From Kitagawia praeruptora (lineage: Eukaryota; Streptophyta; Magnoliopsida; Apiales; Apiaceae): DNA of 64,000 nucleotides. The stretch is taken from NCBI GenBank assembly GCA_037693485.1, contig CM075346.1:18939501-19003500 (forward strand), in the 5' to 3' direction. The first letter of the stretch is position 1. Each line of letters begins with the position of its first letter. Both the position numbers and the translations under genes were made by a program. The notes beneath the pieces were generated by a model, which saw nothing but the letters and a program-made list of their open reading frames with translations, was not told where the DNA came from and searched no databases. Below, one piece after another: positions 9,528 to 21,459 of the stretch.

Positions 9528-12500
9528 TTACTTTTTGTTTACAGGGCACAGGAAAGAAGCATTCAATTATCTTGGACAGTGGATGCTCTGGACATATGAC
9601 TGGAAAGAAGTCCCTACTTACAAAGTTTGAGAGGAAAGCTGGCCCAGTAATATCTTTTGGAGATGGCAACAAAGGAGAAACTCTGGGATATGGCTCAATT
9701 ATTTTGGGGAATGTCATCGTAGAAAGTGTAGCACTGGTTGAAGGCTTGAAACATACTCTTTTAAGCATAAGTCAACTGGGTGATAAAGGTTACAAATCAA
9801 TCTTTGACAGAGAAGGATGCAAAATCTTGAATATGCAAAATGGAGACATTGTTCTAACTGGTCAAAGATATGGTAACATATATGAAGCCAGCTTAAGTGA
9901 TACATCTAAAGGAATTATTAGATGTCTTTACAGCAAAGCAACAAGTGATGAAAGCTGGAATTGGCACAAGAAACTCTCACATCTCAACTTCAAGAAGCTT
10001 AATCAACTTGTTAAGCACAATTTAGTAAGAGGCCTACCTCAGGCAAACTTTGTGCAAGATGGACTTTGTGATGCCTGTCAGCTTGGAAAACAGAGAAGAA
10101 CCACTTTCAAGAGCAAGACTGCAAATTCAATTACTGAACCATTTCACATGCTACATCTTGATTTGTTTGGTCCAGTAAACATTATGTCTATCAGCAAGAA
10201 AAGATATGCTCTAGTGATAGTGGATGATTTCACAAGGTTTACATGGGTGTTATTTCTACACAAGAAGGATGAAGCTCCTCAGCAAATCATTGAACTTGTC
10301 AAGAATATTCAGAATAACTCTGAATACAAAGTCAAAGTACTTAGGAGTGACAATGGTACAGAATTCAAGAATTCTACAATGGAGAATTTTTGTGCAGACA
10401 ATGGAATCACTCAACAGTTTTCTGCACCTAGTACACCTCAGCAAAATGGTGTAGTGGAAAGAAAGAACAGGACACTCATAGAGGTAGCAAGAACCATGCT
10501 TGCAGATCCAAAACTTCCAACCTATTTTTTAGCAGAAGCTATTAACACTGCATGTTTCACTCAAAACTGTACCTTGGTAAATAGTCATGGAAAAACTCCC
10601 TATGAGATGATCAAAGGAAAGAAACCAAGTGTGAAATACTTTCACATCTTTGGATGCAAATGCTATGTCCTAAAAGTTCATCCAGAACAACTTGGAAAAT
10701 TTGAAGCCAAATCGGATGAAGCAATCTTTCTAGGATATTCAGCATCTAAGGCCTTCAAAGTTTATAATCTCATAACTCACATTGTTATGGAATCAATTCA
10801 TGTTGCATTTGATGACAAGAAATTTGGAATTCTGCAAACTGATGAAAGCCATGACAAATTGGAATTTGAAAATCTGAAGAATTCTGAGATACTCTCCCGT
10901 GATGATGAAGGTTCTTCAGAAGGAATTTCTATTGCTTCTAAAAGGAATGCTACTGTTGAGGGGGAGCAAATGAATCAAGGAGAACACAGTGATCATCAGG
11001 AGCAGACTAGCTATTCAGAGTCTACTCCATCAGGAATTGATCCTTCAGAGTCTACTGAAGAAAGATCAGTAACTAGAAGCAGAGTGGAATTTACTGATTC
11101 TACTGATCAAGGGGGAGTTTTTGAAGGCAGAGAGATTTCTTCTACAAGAGATACCACTAACTTAGGGGGAGAATCTAGCAGAGGCAATCTACCACCTATT
11201 AGAAAATGGACAAAGGATCATACTGAAGATTTGATTATTGGTGATCCAAATAGTGGTGTTCGAACTAGAAATCAATTCAAAATGAATGCTTGTATAGTTG
11301 CTTTCTCTCAAAGAATGAACCTAAGAAGGTTGAAGAAGCCTTACAGGATCCTGATTGGGTAATTGCAATGCAGGAGGAGTTAAATGAGTTTGAGAGAAAC
11401 AAAGTCTGGAAACTGGTACCAAGACCCAAAGACAGATCAATTGTTGGTGCAAAATGGGTTTTCAGAAACAAGCTAGATGAATCTGGTATGATTGTAAGAC
11501 ATTGATTATGATGAGACCTTTGCACCTGTAGCAAGATTGGAAGCAATCAGGATGTTTCTTGCATTTGCACCTTATTCAAAATTCAAGGTATACCAGATGG
11601 ATGTAAAGAGTGCTTTTCTAAATGACAATCTTGATGAGGAAGTATATGTGGAGCAACCACCTGGATTTGTTGATCCAAAGTTTCCAAATCATGTCTACAA
11701 ACTTGACAAGGCACTCTATGGACTAAAGCAGGCACCAAGAGCATGGTATGAGACTTTGTCTAAATTTCTTCTTGAAAATGGCTTCACAAGAGGTACAATT
11801 GACAAAACTCTATTCTTTAGAAAGATAAAAGGTGAATTGCTTTTAGTTCAAGTTTATGTTGATGGTATCATATTTGGCTCTACTAATGAAAAGTTGTGTG
11901 CTAAGTTTAGCAAGCTTATGCAGTCTAAGTATCAGATGAGCCTGATGGGTGAATTAAATTATTTCTTAGGCTTGCAGGTCAAACAGACTGAGACTGGTAT
12001 TTTCATTAATCAGTCAAAGTATATCAAATATTTTTTAAGAAGATTTGACTTTCAAGACTGTGCAGTTGAAAAAACACCTATGGCAACAGCCACTAAACTA
12101 GACTCTGATCCTAAGGGAAATAGTGTGGATAATACTAGTTATAGAGGCATGATAGGCTCATTGTTATATTTAACTGCAAGTAGACCAGATATAATGTTTT
12201 CTACCTGTTTATGTGCAAGATTCCAAAGTGATCCTAAGGAATCTCTTTTAATTGATGTGAAGATAATTTTTAGATATCTCAAAGGAACTCCAAATCTTGG
12301 TTTGTGGTATCCTAGAGAATCTGACTTCTCCCTAATTGGCTATTCAGACTCTGATTATGCAGGGTGTAAAATAGACAGGAAAAGCACTACAGGTACATGT
12401 CAATTCTTGGGAAACAGATTTATTTCTTGGGCAAGCAAGAAGCAACAATCTGTCTCAACCTCAACTGCTGAAGTTGAGTACATAGCAGCAGGCAGTTGTT

Positions 12501-12796
12501 GTGCACAGCTCCTTTGGATAAGAAATCAGTTGATGGATTATGGTATGACACTTAGTAATATTCCTATGTTTTGTGATAATACTAGTGCTATCAAAATTTC
12601 ATAAAATCTAGTTCAACATTCAAGGACTAAGCACATTGATGTCAGGTATCATTTTATTAGAGAACATATTGAGAATGGTACTGTGGAACTTCACTTTGTT
12701 TCTACTGACAAACAGCTTGCAGATATTCTAACTAAACCACTTGATGAGACTACATTCAGTAGATTAGTAAGTGAGTTAGGAATGTTAAATTTCTAG
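9524..12796 (+). pseudogene. Pol of copia A (PR-INT-RT-RH), inactivated
   Basis: Pol is read in the -1 frame relative to Gag and opens right after the Gag stop, directly at TTTTTGTTTACAG|GG. Protease DSGCSGHMTG is at about 9575. Integrase has the HHCC finger and DDE residues (LHLDLFG, RSDNGTEF, NGVVERKN). The RT and RNase H sections are homologous throughout to element B. Damage seen: a 1 bp frameshift near 11280; loss of about 44 bp near 11501, removing the segment between IVR and IDYDE; the RT active-site motif reads YVDG instead of YVDD; a TAA at 12602-12604; and a normal end at the TAG at 12794. Replacement of the second catalytic Asp by itself should abolish reverse transcription. Confidence 0.92.
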
Positions 12797-14327
12797 ATCT
12801 TTAACATCTGCAAAAGTAGCAAGGTATGTTGTTTTCAGTTTATAGACTTGATATTCGTGTCAGGATCTATATTTGATTGTTAAATGCTTTAGCTATAACA
12901 CTTTTCCTTGATAAATTTCAGTATGATAGACTTGTTAATAATCATCAGGATTAGAATTGTTATCAGGATACTGACGTCATCAGTATTGTGTCAGTATCAG
13001 AATTGTGAAAATTGTTTCAGATCCTGACGTTTACTTTGTGTAGTAATCTAATTCTGAGTTTTGTTAAGTCTATGCCAGCAAGTTTTAATATGTGCATACT
13101 GATAATTTATACCATTAGTCAGATCATTCGTTAAACAGGGAACAACAGACAAGTAGATAATAAGAAATTGTATTTTCATTAATTGAAAGCATTACATACA
13201 TGGAAATGAAATACAAATATCTTTTTGTCTAATTTCTACTGATAATTCTATTCTTGTCTAAAGTTGTTGCTATTCTTAGTCTTCAAAGATCTACTTCAGG
13301 ACAAGGAGCATCTCAAGAGTCACTTTGATGATTACTCCTGGATTCCTTGTCTGGGCGACTTGAATTAGAGTAGCTGACTTGAATGTATAGCATCCCCATC
13401 AAGATCAACCTCAGACTCTCGGCCAAATTCTTCATCCTCAAGTTTTGAGGAGGTTAGAGGGTGATTGTATCCAACAGATGGATGTTCTAAGAGAAGGTTC
13501 TGGACATTATATGGATCTACTCCAACCATGTCTAAAATGATGAGAAAAGTCATCTCTTCAAAGAGACGAATATTGAATCTTTGGTGTTCATCATCTATGA
13601 GAAATCGAAAGATTGGGTTGAAGGTCATTGTATTTTGTGGAAGCTCTGTATTTACAAAGAGGTTTTGTGTGTTTTTGGAGTTAAGAAAGGCAAAAGACAT
13701 CAAGGGTTTATAAAGGAAAGAGTAAGAAGCTGAACAGTCATTTTAAATATTCAATGTATCGGCGTATACATCTATGCGTATAACTGGTTCTTTCATATTT
13801 CCAAGATATTTTTGACAATCTAACAAGTTTTTTTGTTTAGATTATTGATGTTCTTTTCAAGTTAAATTCTAAAATTGCCACGTGGAACTCCATTTAATCG
13901 TTGAAATCAGGATGATAGTGATCAGGAATACGAAAGTGATTTCATCAGGATTGATGATTATTTTTATTATTTTTAATCACATTCAGAGTTGTGATTATCT
14001 TGGTGAAAAAGATCACATCAGAAAATGAAGCTGATCAGTATTGATTTTATTTTGATTTTACCCTGATTTATTTAATTGAAATCAATTTTGGATTTTATTT
14101 TCCAAAAATCGTGGGTAAACTATATTTTTTTAGGGACTAACACCTGTCAACCTACGTGTCAACGTGGGTTAGTGGGTCTGAAGGATTTTTGAATATATCT
14201 TTATTTTGAGACTCTGATTGTTTATTTGCTAACTTCTAATTCGTATTTCTTAAGGCAAAAACATTCATTTAAGTTCTCAAAATCTCTAATCAATTTCAAG
14301 AGTTCTCAAGTTCTTTTCAGATCAAAA
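12797..14327. other. Spacer between pol and extra ORF of copia A
   Basis: This 1.5 kb is AT-rich and has no sense-strand gene. It carries many TCCTGAT/ATCAGGA words and relatives (for example near 12944, 12961, 13906, 13920 and 13950). The same word family is repeated in the LTR. The central part (13365-13703) is open on the opposite strand and is listed separately. Confidence 0.6.
13365..13703 (-). CDS. Antisense ORF in the copia A spacer, unknown
   Basis: The frame has 112 codons on the - strand. The first ATG is one codon inside the open frame (near 13700). The predicted protein is acidic toward its C terminus and has a hydrophobic/charged middle (EEMTFLIILDMVGVDPYNV), with a composition more like a real protein than a chance frame in AT-rich DNA. 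I do not recognise it. It is antisense to the element and lies where element B has only a 0.5 kb spacer without an equivalent. It could be a captured fragment, an antisense accessory gene or chance. Confidence 0.25.
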   Translation of the reverse strand: MMSFAFLNSKNTQNLFVNTELPQNTMTFNPIFRFLIDDEHQRFNIRLFEEMTFLIILDMVGVDPYNVQNLLLEHPSVGYNHPLTSSKLEDEEFGRESEVDLDGDAIHSSQLL

Positions 14328-15299
14328 ATGGCAGCTCAAAGAAGTCTACCTAAATCAGTAGCTTTCAAGTTTGGTGATTTTGATTTTATGATGAATAATC
14401 ATGTTGCAGCAATCAACAGCAAGAAAGGAGTATCAGCTGATTTTCATCCTGTGATGGATTTTATGGTTAATGGACCATTAAGTTATGCATTGTCAGCATC
14501 TCTAGAAATAAATCAAGCTGCTGTTTCACAAGCTTGGGAGAATGATGAGGTAATTGATTCTACTCAGAGTCAATCAGGTAAAATTGTTCTACACTTAGGA
14601 CAAGATATTTATGATATTACTGAATCTGTTGTTAATTCAGTACTTCACTTACCTGTTAATGTTAATTATGCAAGTGAACCATCTGATGATGATGTAAGAA
14701 CTATGTTGTTTGCATTAGGTTATAGTGGACCTCTAGACAACATGAGCCAGTTAAATAGGTCTTTTCTTAGGAAGGAATGGTCTTTCTTCTTTGATCAAAT
14801 TGCTAAATGTTTTACTGGCAAATGTAGTTCTTTTCAGCAAATTACTTCTGTTACTTCACATATTGCTTACAATTTGCTTTATGACAGAGTAATTAACATT
14901 GGTCACATTATCTTAAGTCAGATGTGCATTAAACTTGGGTCAAGAGATCAAAACAGGAAAATGGTTTATTATCATAGATTTATGCAAATGTTTATTAACC
15001 ATTTTATTCCTGATGTTGAAACTAGATTTGGTAGAGAACATTGTGTTTCTTCTTATGTACAGCAAAAGAGAATTTTCTCTGACATTACAAAGAAGGACAA
15101 TGAAAAGAATCTAGATGAAATACCTGCAATTCATTATCCACATCATGTTCAGGTAATTCTTGAAACTCATCTTCCTACTCTCTACAATTCTTCTTTCTTT
15201 TGTGGTGAAATGGCTCAGGAATCTCATTTGGAGGAGAACCAACCTGTGTCTACCCAAGTAGCCCAAAACATTATAGTCTCTGAAATAATTCAAGAACAA
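14328..15299 (+). pseudogene. Extra (envelope-position) ORF of copia A, 5' part
   Basis: The ATG at 14328 (MAAQRSLPKS) opens a frame of 324 codons to the element B insertion. The frame resumes in phase at 28276 once B and one AACAA copy are removed. Residues about 100-260 form a mostly helical domain with the pattern LRKEWSFFFDQ...VTSHIAYNLLY...INIGHIIL. The same domain occurs in the first 250 residues of the element B extra ORF. The spacing resembles the putative plant transposon protein domain found in other plant retroelements. Sireviruses often carry an envelope-like ORF at this position, but I see no signal peptide or clear membrane anchor here. Function is unknown. Confidence 0.75.
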
Positions 15300-16283
15300 T
15301 GTTATTCCCAGATTACACACTTGTATAATTGTAGAAGGGGGGGGTTGAATACAATTCTTGATTATTATAAATTTCTGATAAAAACCACAGAAATCTATAA
15401 GGAAATAATTGCTGAATAAGAAATGGTTCACAAACACATAAAAAATCAGGTGGTTAAATGTACCACCTGAGACTTTTATTCGAAGAAAACCCTGTGATAC
15501 AAATGTACACAGCTTCTGTGTTTACAACTCTTTGCTTCTAAAGATATTCAAGAAACCCTAAGCAAATGTGTATGTTTTTCTTACTTTCTAAAGAGTTGCT
15601 ACACTTGGTTATATATTCCAAGTTTACAAGTGCTACAGGAATAAGATAATATTAATCTAATTCAAGTTGACTTGCTACTCCACTCCAAATCCACATGTAG
15701 CCGAAAGGTTGTCCTTGTGAACAGATATGTCCCCTGCACCTTTCTTGTATGTACTGTGTAAATGGAATGCTTCTTTCTTCTGTGTTTCCAAAGTATGGCT
15801 GCCATATTGCTTTTTATACCTACTATCAACCCATGTGATCTGTCAGTCAAACCTGTCCTTATCAACTGCTAATTCCTAGCATAGGATAAAGTGACAATGA
15901 TTATCCGTTGATGTTGTGTCTACTTATCCGTTGATGGTAGTTTGAGCTGTATCCGTTGATCGAGTAGATTTGAGTTGTATCCGTTGATAGAGCCCTGTTC
16001 TCATCCATTGATACATTTTCACTTAGACAGAATTACATAGCATAGCTTATTTACAATTGGCTACCCTATTCTGCCTATCCATTGATGGTCAACATGACTC
16101 TGAATAAAGACACTATCAACTGATAAATAGAGATATTGCAGTATGCTACAAAACCTCATCCGTTGATGAGCTACCTGTCAACGGATAGAGTTATAAGGTC
16201 TTATCCGTTGACAGTTACAAAACTTGACTTATACAATTTTGCTTGAATGTTAAGTTATCATCAACTACAACATATTCCTAACA
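15300..16283 (-). repeat. 3' LTR of copia element B
   Basis: On the + strand it runs from TGTTATTCCC to ATTCCTAACA. Seven exact copies of ATCCGTTGA or its complement lie at 15903, 15926, 15951, 15979, 16158, 16178 and 16203, with near-copies at about 16013 and 16075. The open frame at 15662-15865 is LTR sequence, not a gene. Confidence 0.95.
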
Positions 16284-16298
16284 ATCTCCCCCAATTTA
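16284..16298 (-). other. Polypurine tract of copia element B
   Basis: On the - strand the sequence reads AAATTGGGGGAGAT directly before the 3' LTR. This is the plus-strand priming site used in reverse transcription. Confidence 0.88.
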
Positions 16299-16461
16299 TA
16301 CTTGATGGCTATAAAGCATAAATTCATAACCTTGATGATAACAAAACATTCCTAACGATATATACACACTTCAGTATGCAAACATTGTATTAAGCTACAA
16401 AAATTAAAAACAGAAAGCTTTAAGAAACTTATCAGAGATGTGCTCCTTTAGATTGAGCAGA

Positions 16462-19400
16462 TTAATGAGGTTTCCTCTCTCTGGTTGGCTGCACCCTTGA
16501 CTTTCCTTCCTTGGTAGAGTTGGACTCAATTTGCACTTGAAGTTGCCTATAGAAGGTATCTTCTTCAACAACCTTTGGATTTAGCTTTAGTTGTAACCAT
16601 CTCAGGTAGTCAGAACTAGCCTTTGACAGTTGGTCTTCTAACCTGAAGAATCTCCTAGTGCCCTCATTATCCCTGAACTCCATCATCCAAAAGGGTTGAA
16701 TGTGGATTTTCTGTCCATTATAAGGGATCTTCATTTTCTTTGGTAGACTTGAGGGTGAGTTCCATTCTCTCCTTATTTCTTCTATTCTGCTAATTATCTC
16801 CCTTCTGGCTATCTCAGAGAACCCTGTGTGTCTCTTGAAAGCTGAGAACACTCTGGTCAATGTATGATAATTTTCTCCAAGAACCTTCTTTAGTGGCCAT
16901 GTCCTCTGACTTCCTCCCTTGTAGACAAACACTAATCTCTCAGGCTGATTCTTGTACTTGTCAATTCCTCTTACTTCTGACAATTCATCCAAAAATAGAT
17001 TCATGTCAGAGTATTCTTCAATTTCTGCCTGATAGATAAAGTCTTCTTTGTTTTCCAAGATTGGTTGTTTGACAATGGCAGGTACCCTAGCAACTTGAAC
17101 TGGTCCCTTTGAAAGTTGCTTCTTTGGAGCCCTTTTCTTCTGTTTTGGATTTAGCAAGAATGAAGGAACTTCAATTGAATCAAAATTCACTGGTTCCTCT
17201 TTAGGCCTTATGGGGTCACCATGAAAGTTTACAGTTGGGTCGATTACTATTGCAGACATAGGTACTGGTGAACCAATTGTTTCTTTTTCTGGAGAGGGTT
17301 CTGGAGAAAGAACCCTCTTGGTTTTAGCTTTCCTTCTTCTAGGTTTGATTTTGGGAACTTCCTCAGGTTCCTTCATTTCAACCTCTACCTCATCCATTAA
17401 CTCTTGAGCTAGCCTGGCTTGCTTCTCTTCTGAGTTTTCATGTTGATTTTCTGTACTTAGATGGGCTTCCCTTTGGATTCTGGAGACTTCTTCTCTTTTA
17501 GCTTCCACAAATCTAGGATGACTGTTGGATATATTTAATACTTTTCCATTCCTCATGATTACAGCCATCCAATCTCTTACACTCTTATTTGTCTGAACTT
17601 TGAACTCCATAATTGTTTTTCCCATTAGCTTTACTTCATCATTCTTGGGAAATGGGTAGTCCAATTGAAGCTTGTTCTTCCCATTTTCCTTTGGTGGTGA
17701 GTAGGCTCTGGTTTTGATAGCTGGTTCAAATTCTTTGACAAATGATGGCTCAGCATCATAGAATGTAGGAGCCACAACCCTTGGAGTGAGCACCTTCATG
17801 ATTGTGGTTGATATTGTTGGAGCAGAAGATTGAGCATTAAGGAACAGAGTTGATGCAATTGATTCATTGATCATCCTCTCTGTCCTTAGAATTCTGTCAT
17901 TAGCCTCCTTGTTTATCTTTTCCAAAGCTTCTATCCTGGCTTGCCTTTCACCATCTGAGATGTCTTCTAATCTTTGAATCTCAGGCAAAGCCACTTGTTT
18001 CTTCACAGGGGAAGCCTTTATCTCAAACTCTGTTGGATTGACCACTACAATTGGCTGTTGCTCCCCCTCAATATGTGCTATCTCACTACTGGTAGCTTGA
18101 AATTGGCCAGTAGATGTTGCAGCCTCTTCTGTGCTTGTTCCCATTTTCTCCCCCTTTTTGTTAGCATCAAGGGTTGGGGTTGAAGCTGCAAGTAGCATTT
18201 CCAGTAGTTGAGTTTGTTTTGTTTGATTGGCAATGATGGTGTGCAATTGAGATTCCATACTATCCACCCTTGAGGAAAGAAGCTGAACAGACTTAGCCAG
18301 GCTATCTTCTTTGAGAAGTTTGCTAGAAAGCACCTTCTGAGTGGTAGTAGGAGCTAGTGCCTCAATCCTGGCATCTAGTGCTATTTTCATATCTCTAATT
18401 GCAGACTGGACCTCCTCTTGCTGTGTTCTTTGAATAACAGATTGCATCTTTTGTAATTTCAGGGAGGCCATTACTTGCTCAAGAACAGTCTTTCTCTGTG
18501 GTTCTGCAGTTTGGTGCTCAGCCTTAGCAGATTGGTATTGCTTCATGATTTCCACATTGAGATGCCCAAGTTCAGTGGCATTGGAAAACATCCATCCTGG
18601 AGTTTCATCTTCATTTATGTCTTCACCATCTAAACTTTGACTGTCATAACTGCCAAACTCTTCACTTCCAGCATTTGGAGACAGGGTTTGTAAAGCTTCT
18701 TTTGCTCTTTGAAGAGATTCTGAGGTGTGCACTAGGTGCATTGCCTCCTCTGCCTCCACATTGCCCTGCTGTGCCATGACTTGATAGGCAGAAACAGGAT
18801 GAGTAAAGGTTTCAGGATCCAAAGAGATGGAGTCAATAACTGACTGATATTCCTGTCTAAATTCCATCTCTTTGGAAGCTTCATTAACCTCCATTAACTC
18901 ACTTGCAATGACTGATTCTTCCTGCCTTATTTCTCCTGTAGTCCCTTCTCTCCTCTCATCTCTCTTTTCTTGCATCAGGGGCTCCCTCTGGCTCACACCT
19001 CTCACACCCTCACCTTCACCTACTAAGGTGGAACTCTCTAGCTCTCCTTTTGCCTGACCGGAAGAAATGGTCAGCCTCTCATTGATTTTCTCTCCTTTTG
19101 CCTGCTCACAAGGCAGCCTCTCACTCCCTTCCCTCATTCCTAAAAGTGTTTCAATTACTACAAACTCCTCCACAGTTGACATAGGAATGTCACATTTTGC
19201 AGTGGTAGAGAGAGTTGTCAACGGATAAGGAGTATCCGTTGATGTAGTAGTTATTGCTGTCAACGGATAGTTAGTTGAAGACATATCCGTTGATGAAGAA
19301 ACACTTGTCAACGGATGAAGGATATCCGTTGATGAAGGTAAACGAGTATCCGTTGAAGTGAAAACCAACACGGAATCTGTGGTGATTGATTTTAAGGAAG

Positions 19401-20949
19401 AGGCCACAGATAGTGTTGTGAATTCAGGAATGGAAGATTGATGGCCCAACAAATCATCTAAAAGAGGATGACCACCAATTGTTGAGTGGGGCTTCTCCAT
19501 GAATTTTAAAGATGGAGAATCAGGAATTGATGTAGAGATCATATCCACATCCAGAGATGGAGTTGGTGATGGTGGATCAAAATGTGTATCGATTTGAAGG
19601 TTAAGATCAAGGGGCTGTGACTCCACATTTATTGAAGTCACATCAAACTGAATTTGAGAAGGTACAGTTTGCTGTACAGTGTGTGCACCCTGTGATTCCC
19701 CAATGGTTTTGGATTTTACCCTTCTACCATAGGTTTTTTAGGGAGAGCTATCTGTGTCCCTTGCCCTTTTGTGCTGTGTTCCTGAAATGGAACTCAAATT
19801 AGTAGTCACACCCTGTTGAGAGGATGTAACTAGAAATTGGCTTGTAGGTTCATTAACAGTCTTTTGAGAGACTGAAATGTTGTGTGCACTTGCCTTACCT
19901 TCCTTATCCTTAGGGCTTCTTTGATGTTCACCCTGTCCCTCACCACTCACTACCACCTTCACACTCCCCTCAAGAGCTTTGGTAGTTTTTGCAACAGATG
20001 CCTTTTGAGAGACACCTGAGGTTTGTCTTTTAGATTGTGGTTTAGGAACTTTGGATTTGGTCACTTTGGTAGGAGCCTGTTTGGTCACAGTCACAGACTC
20101 CATTGTGACACTAGAAGGCAAAGAAATTTGGGGGTTGGAGATAGGAAGTTCAGGGTTGGAAACAGTTACCTGAATAATTGGTAGATATACCAATTGTACT
20201 TCTGCATTTAGGTTCATTCGAATCAAATCACTTAAGACTCTCTTCTCCTGAACAAAACAATTGAACTTGCTATCCGGGTTAGCAATGGATAGCTCATTCT
20301 CAGATACATGCAGTGCTAGGAGCATTAAAAATCTAGCAAAATAAACATTCTTGCCCCTAGTTTCCTTTTTACCTAATTTAGCTGCTATCTCATACATGAC
20401 TAGTGTGCCAAAATTATAAAATTTATCAGTTAAAAGCATACAAAGCATAATTAGCATGGAGTTGGTAACAGCATCAAAGTTACTAATCTTGCCAGAAAAA
20501 GTTTTAATGAAGGCATCACAAAGATAACTCCATTCCTTAACCATACCTTTCCTAACAATTTTCCCTAAGTTCTCAGTACTAAGGGTATAATTTATGGAAT
20601 TAAGCATGGTAACAATTTCAGCATTACTGGGTTCCTTCAGACAGTTATTCTCAGGCAATTTTAAACAAGCAGTTAACACATCAGAATTAACTACATAATT
20701 TTTACCCTTTAAAGAAAAAGCAAGTGTACCGTCTGTGCCATTGTACTCAGCAGATGCCCACATCTCTTCGATAACCTCATGGATTGGAGGAGTGGTGGCA
20801 GTCATAGCATGTGACAGTTTGCATTTCTTCACGAAATTCATCATGGTGTGATATGCTTCTGGAGCGTTCACAGTATCAACAAAGGCCGCGAAATTGTTCT
20901 TCTCATAGGTAAACCCGGTGGAAGACATCATCTTAACAATAGGCGCCAT
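16462..20949 (-). CDS. Extra (envelope-position) ORF of copia B, one internal stop
   Basis: A single frame runs from ATG 20949 to the stop at 16462, about 1,495 codons, broken only by TAA at 19738-19740 after residue 403. Residues about 1-250 hold the domain shared with element A (for example VKEWSYLCDAFIKTF and FYNFGTLVMYEIAAKLG). A Ser/Thr/Pro/Lys-rich linker follows, including TSGVSQK, also present in A. Downstream of the stop are an acidic Thr/Ser linker built from ATCCGTTGA copies, a coiled coil (about residues 770-880), Lys/Pro-rich segments, and a folded C-terminal domain with VFVYKGGSQRTWPL and FWMMEFRDNEGTRRFF. Position matches the Sirevirus envelope-like gene. I see no convincing transmembrane anchor, and the function is unknown. 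The stop may be a new nonsense mutation or a readthrough site. Confidence 0.8.
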
Positions 20950-21459
20950 TGGAGTGTTTGAGCTTTTGTTGCAGAGAGAGATTTAGTGAAGAAGATGCAG
21001 TTAACTAATGAGACTCTTGAAAATGAATAAAGGTGAAATGTGAGAATACAAAACAGCCTTTTATATATTCCAAGAATTAAAAATGAAATAATTAAGAGTA
21101 ATTACCCCATTGGTCAAAAGTAACTGTCAGACAATAAATAAAAAGAAAAGAAGTACAGCCGTGACTAATTATACACGTTTATCAACGGCTATATAAAAAG
21201 TATATGTATATCAACGGATAAAGATTGGACGGTTGAGAAAACAGTTTATCCATCGATGACGTGGACAACCTGTTATCCGTTGACATACGAAAATCTAGTA
21301 ATGTGTTTACACTACCAACGGATAAAAGGATATCCGTTGATAAGCAAATTTTGCCTTAGACAAAATTTCTGCTAAGAGTTATTCTGAGAGTTTTTAATTC
21401 TCAAGTAAATCAAAACACATTTCTAGCTGCAATACAGTATTATTAGATACCACTAGGAA
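20950..21459 (-). promoter_or_regulatory. Spacer of copia B between pol and extra ORF, motif-rich
   Basis: This 510 bp noncoding spacer has exact copies of ATCCGTTGA or its complement near 21211, 21279 and 21330, plus several one-mismatch versions, in both orientations. It would be the leader of any subgenomic or spliced message for the extra ORF. A regulatory role is inferred from the repetition. Confidence 0.4.

Noticed and set aside
15662..15865. 67-codon ORF, identical at 27649-27852
   Set aside because: It is present only because both LTRs of element B carry it; no domain and no start context.
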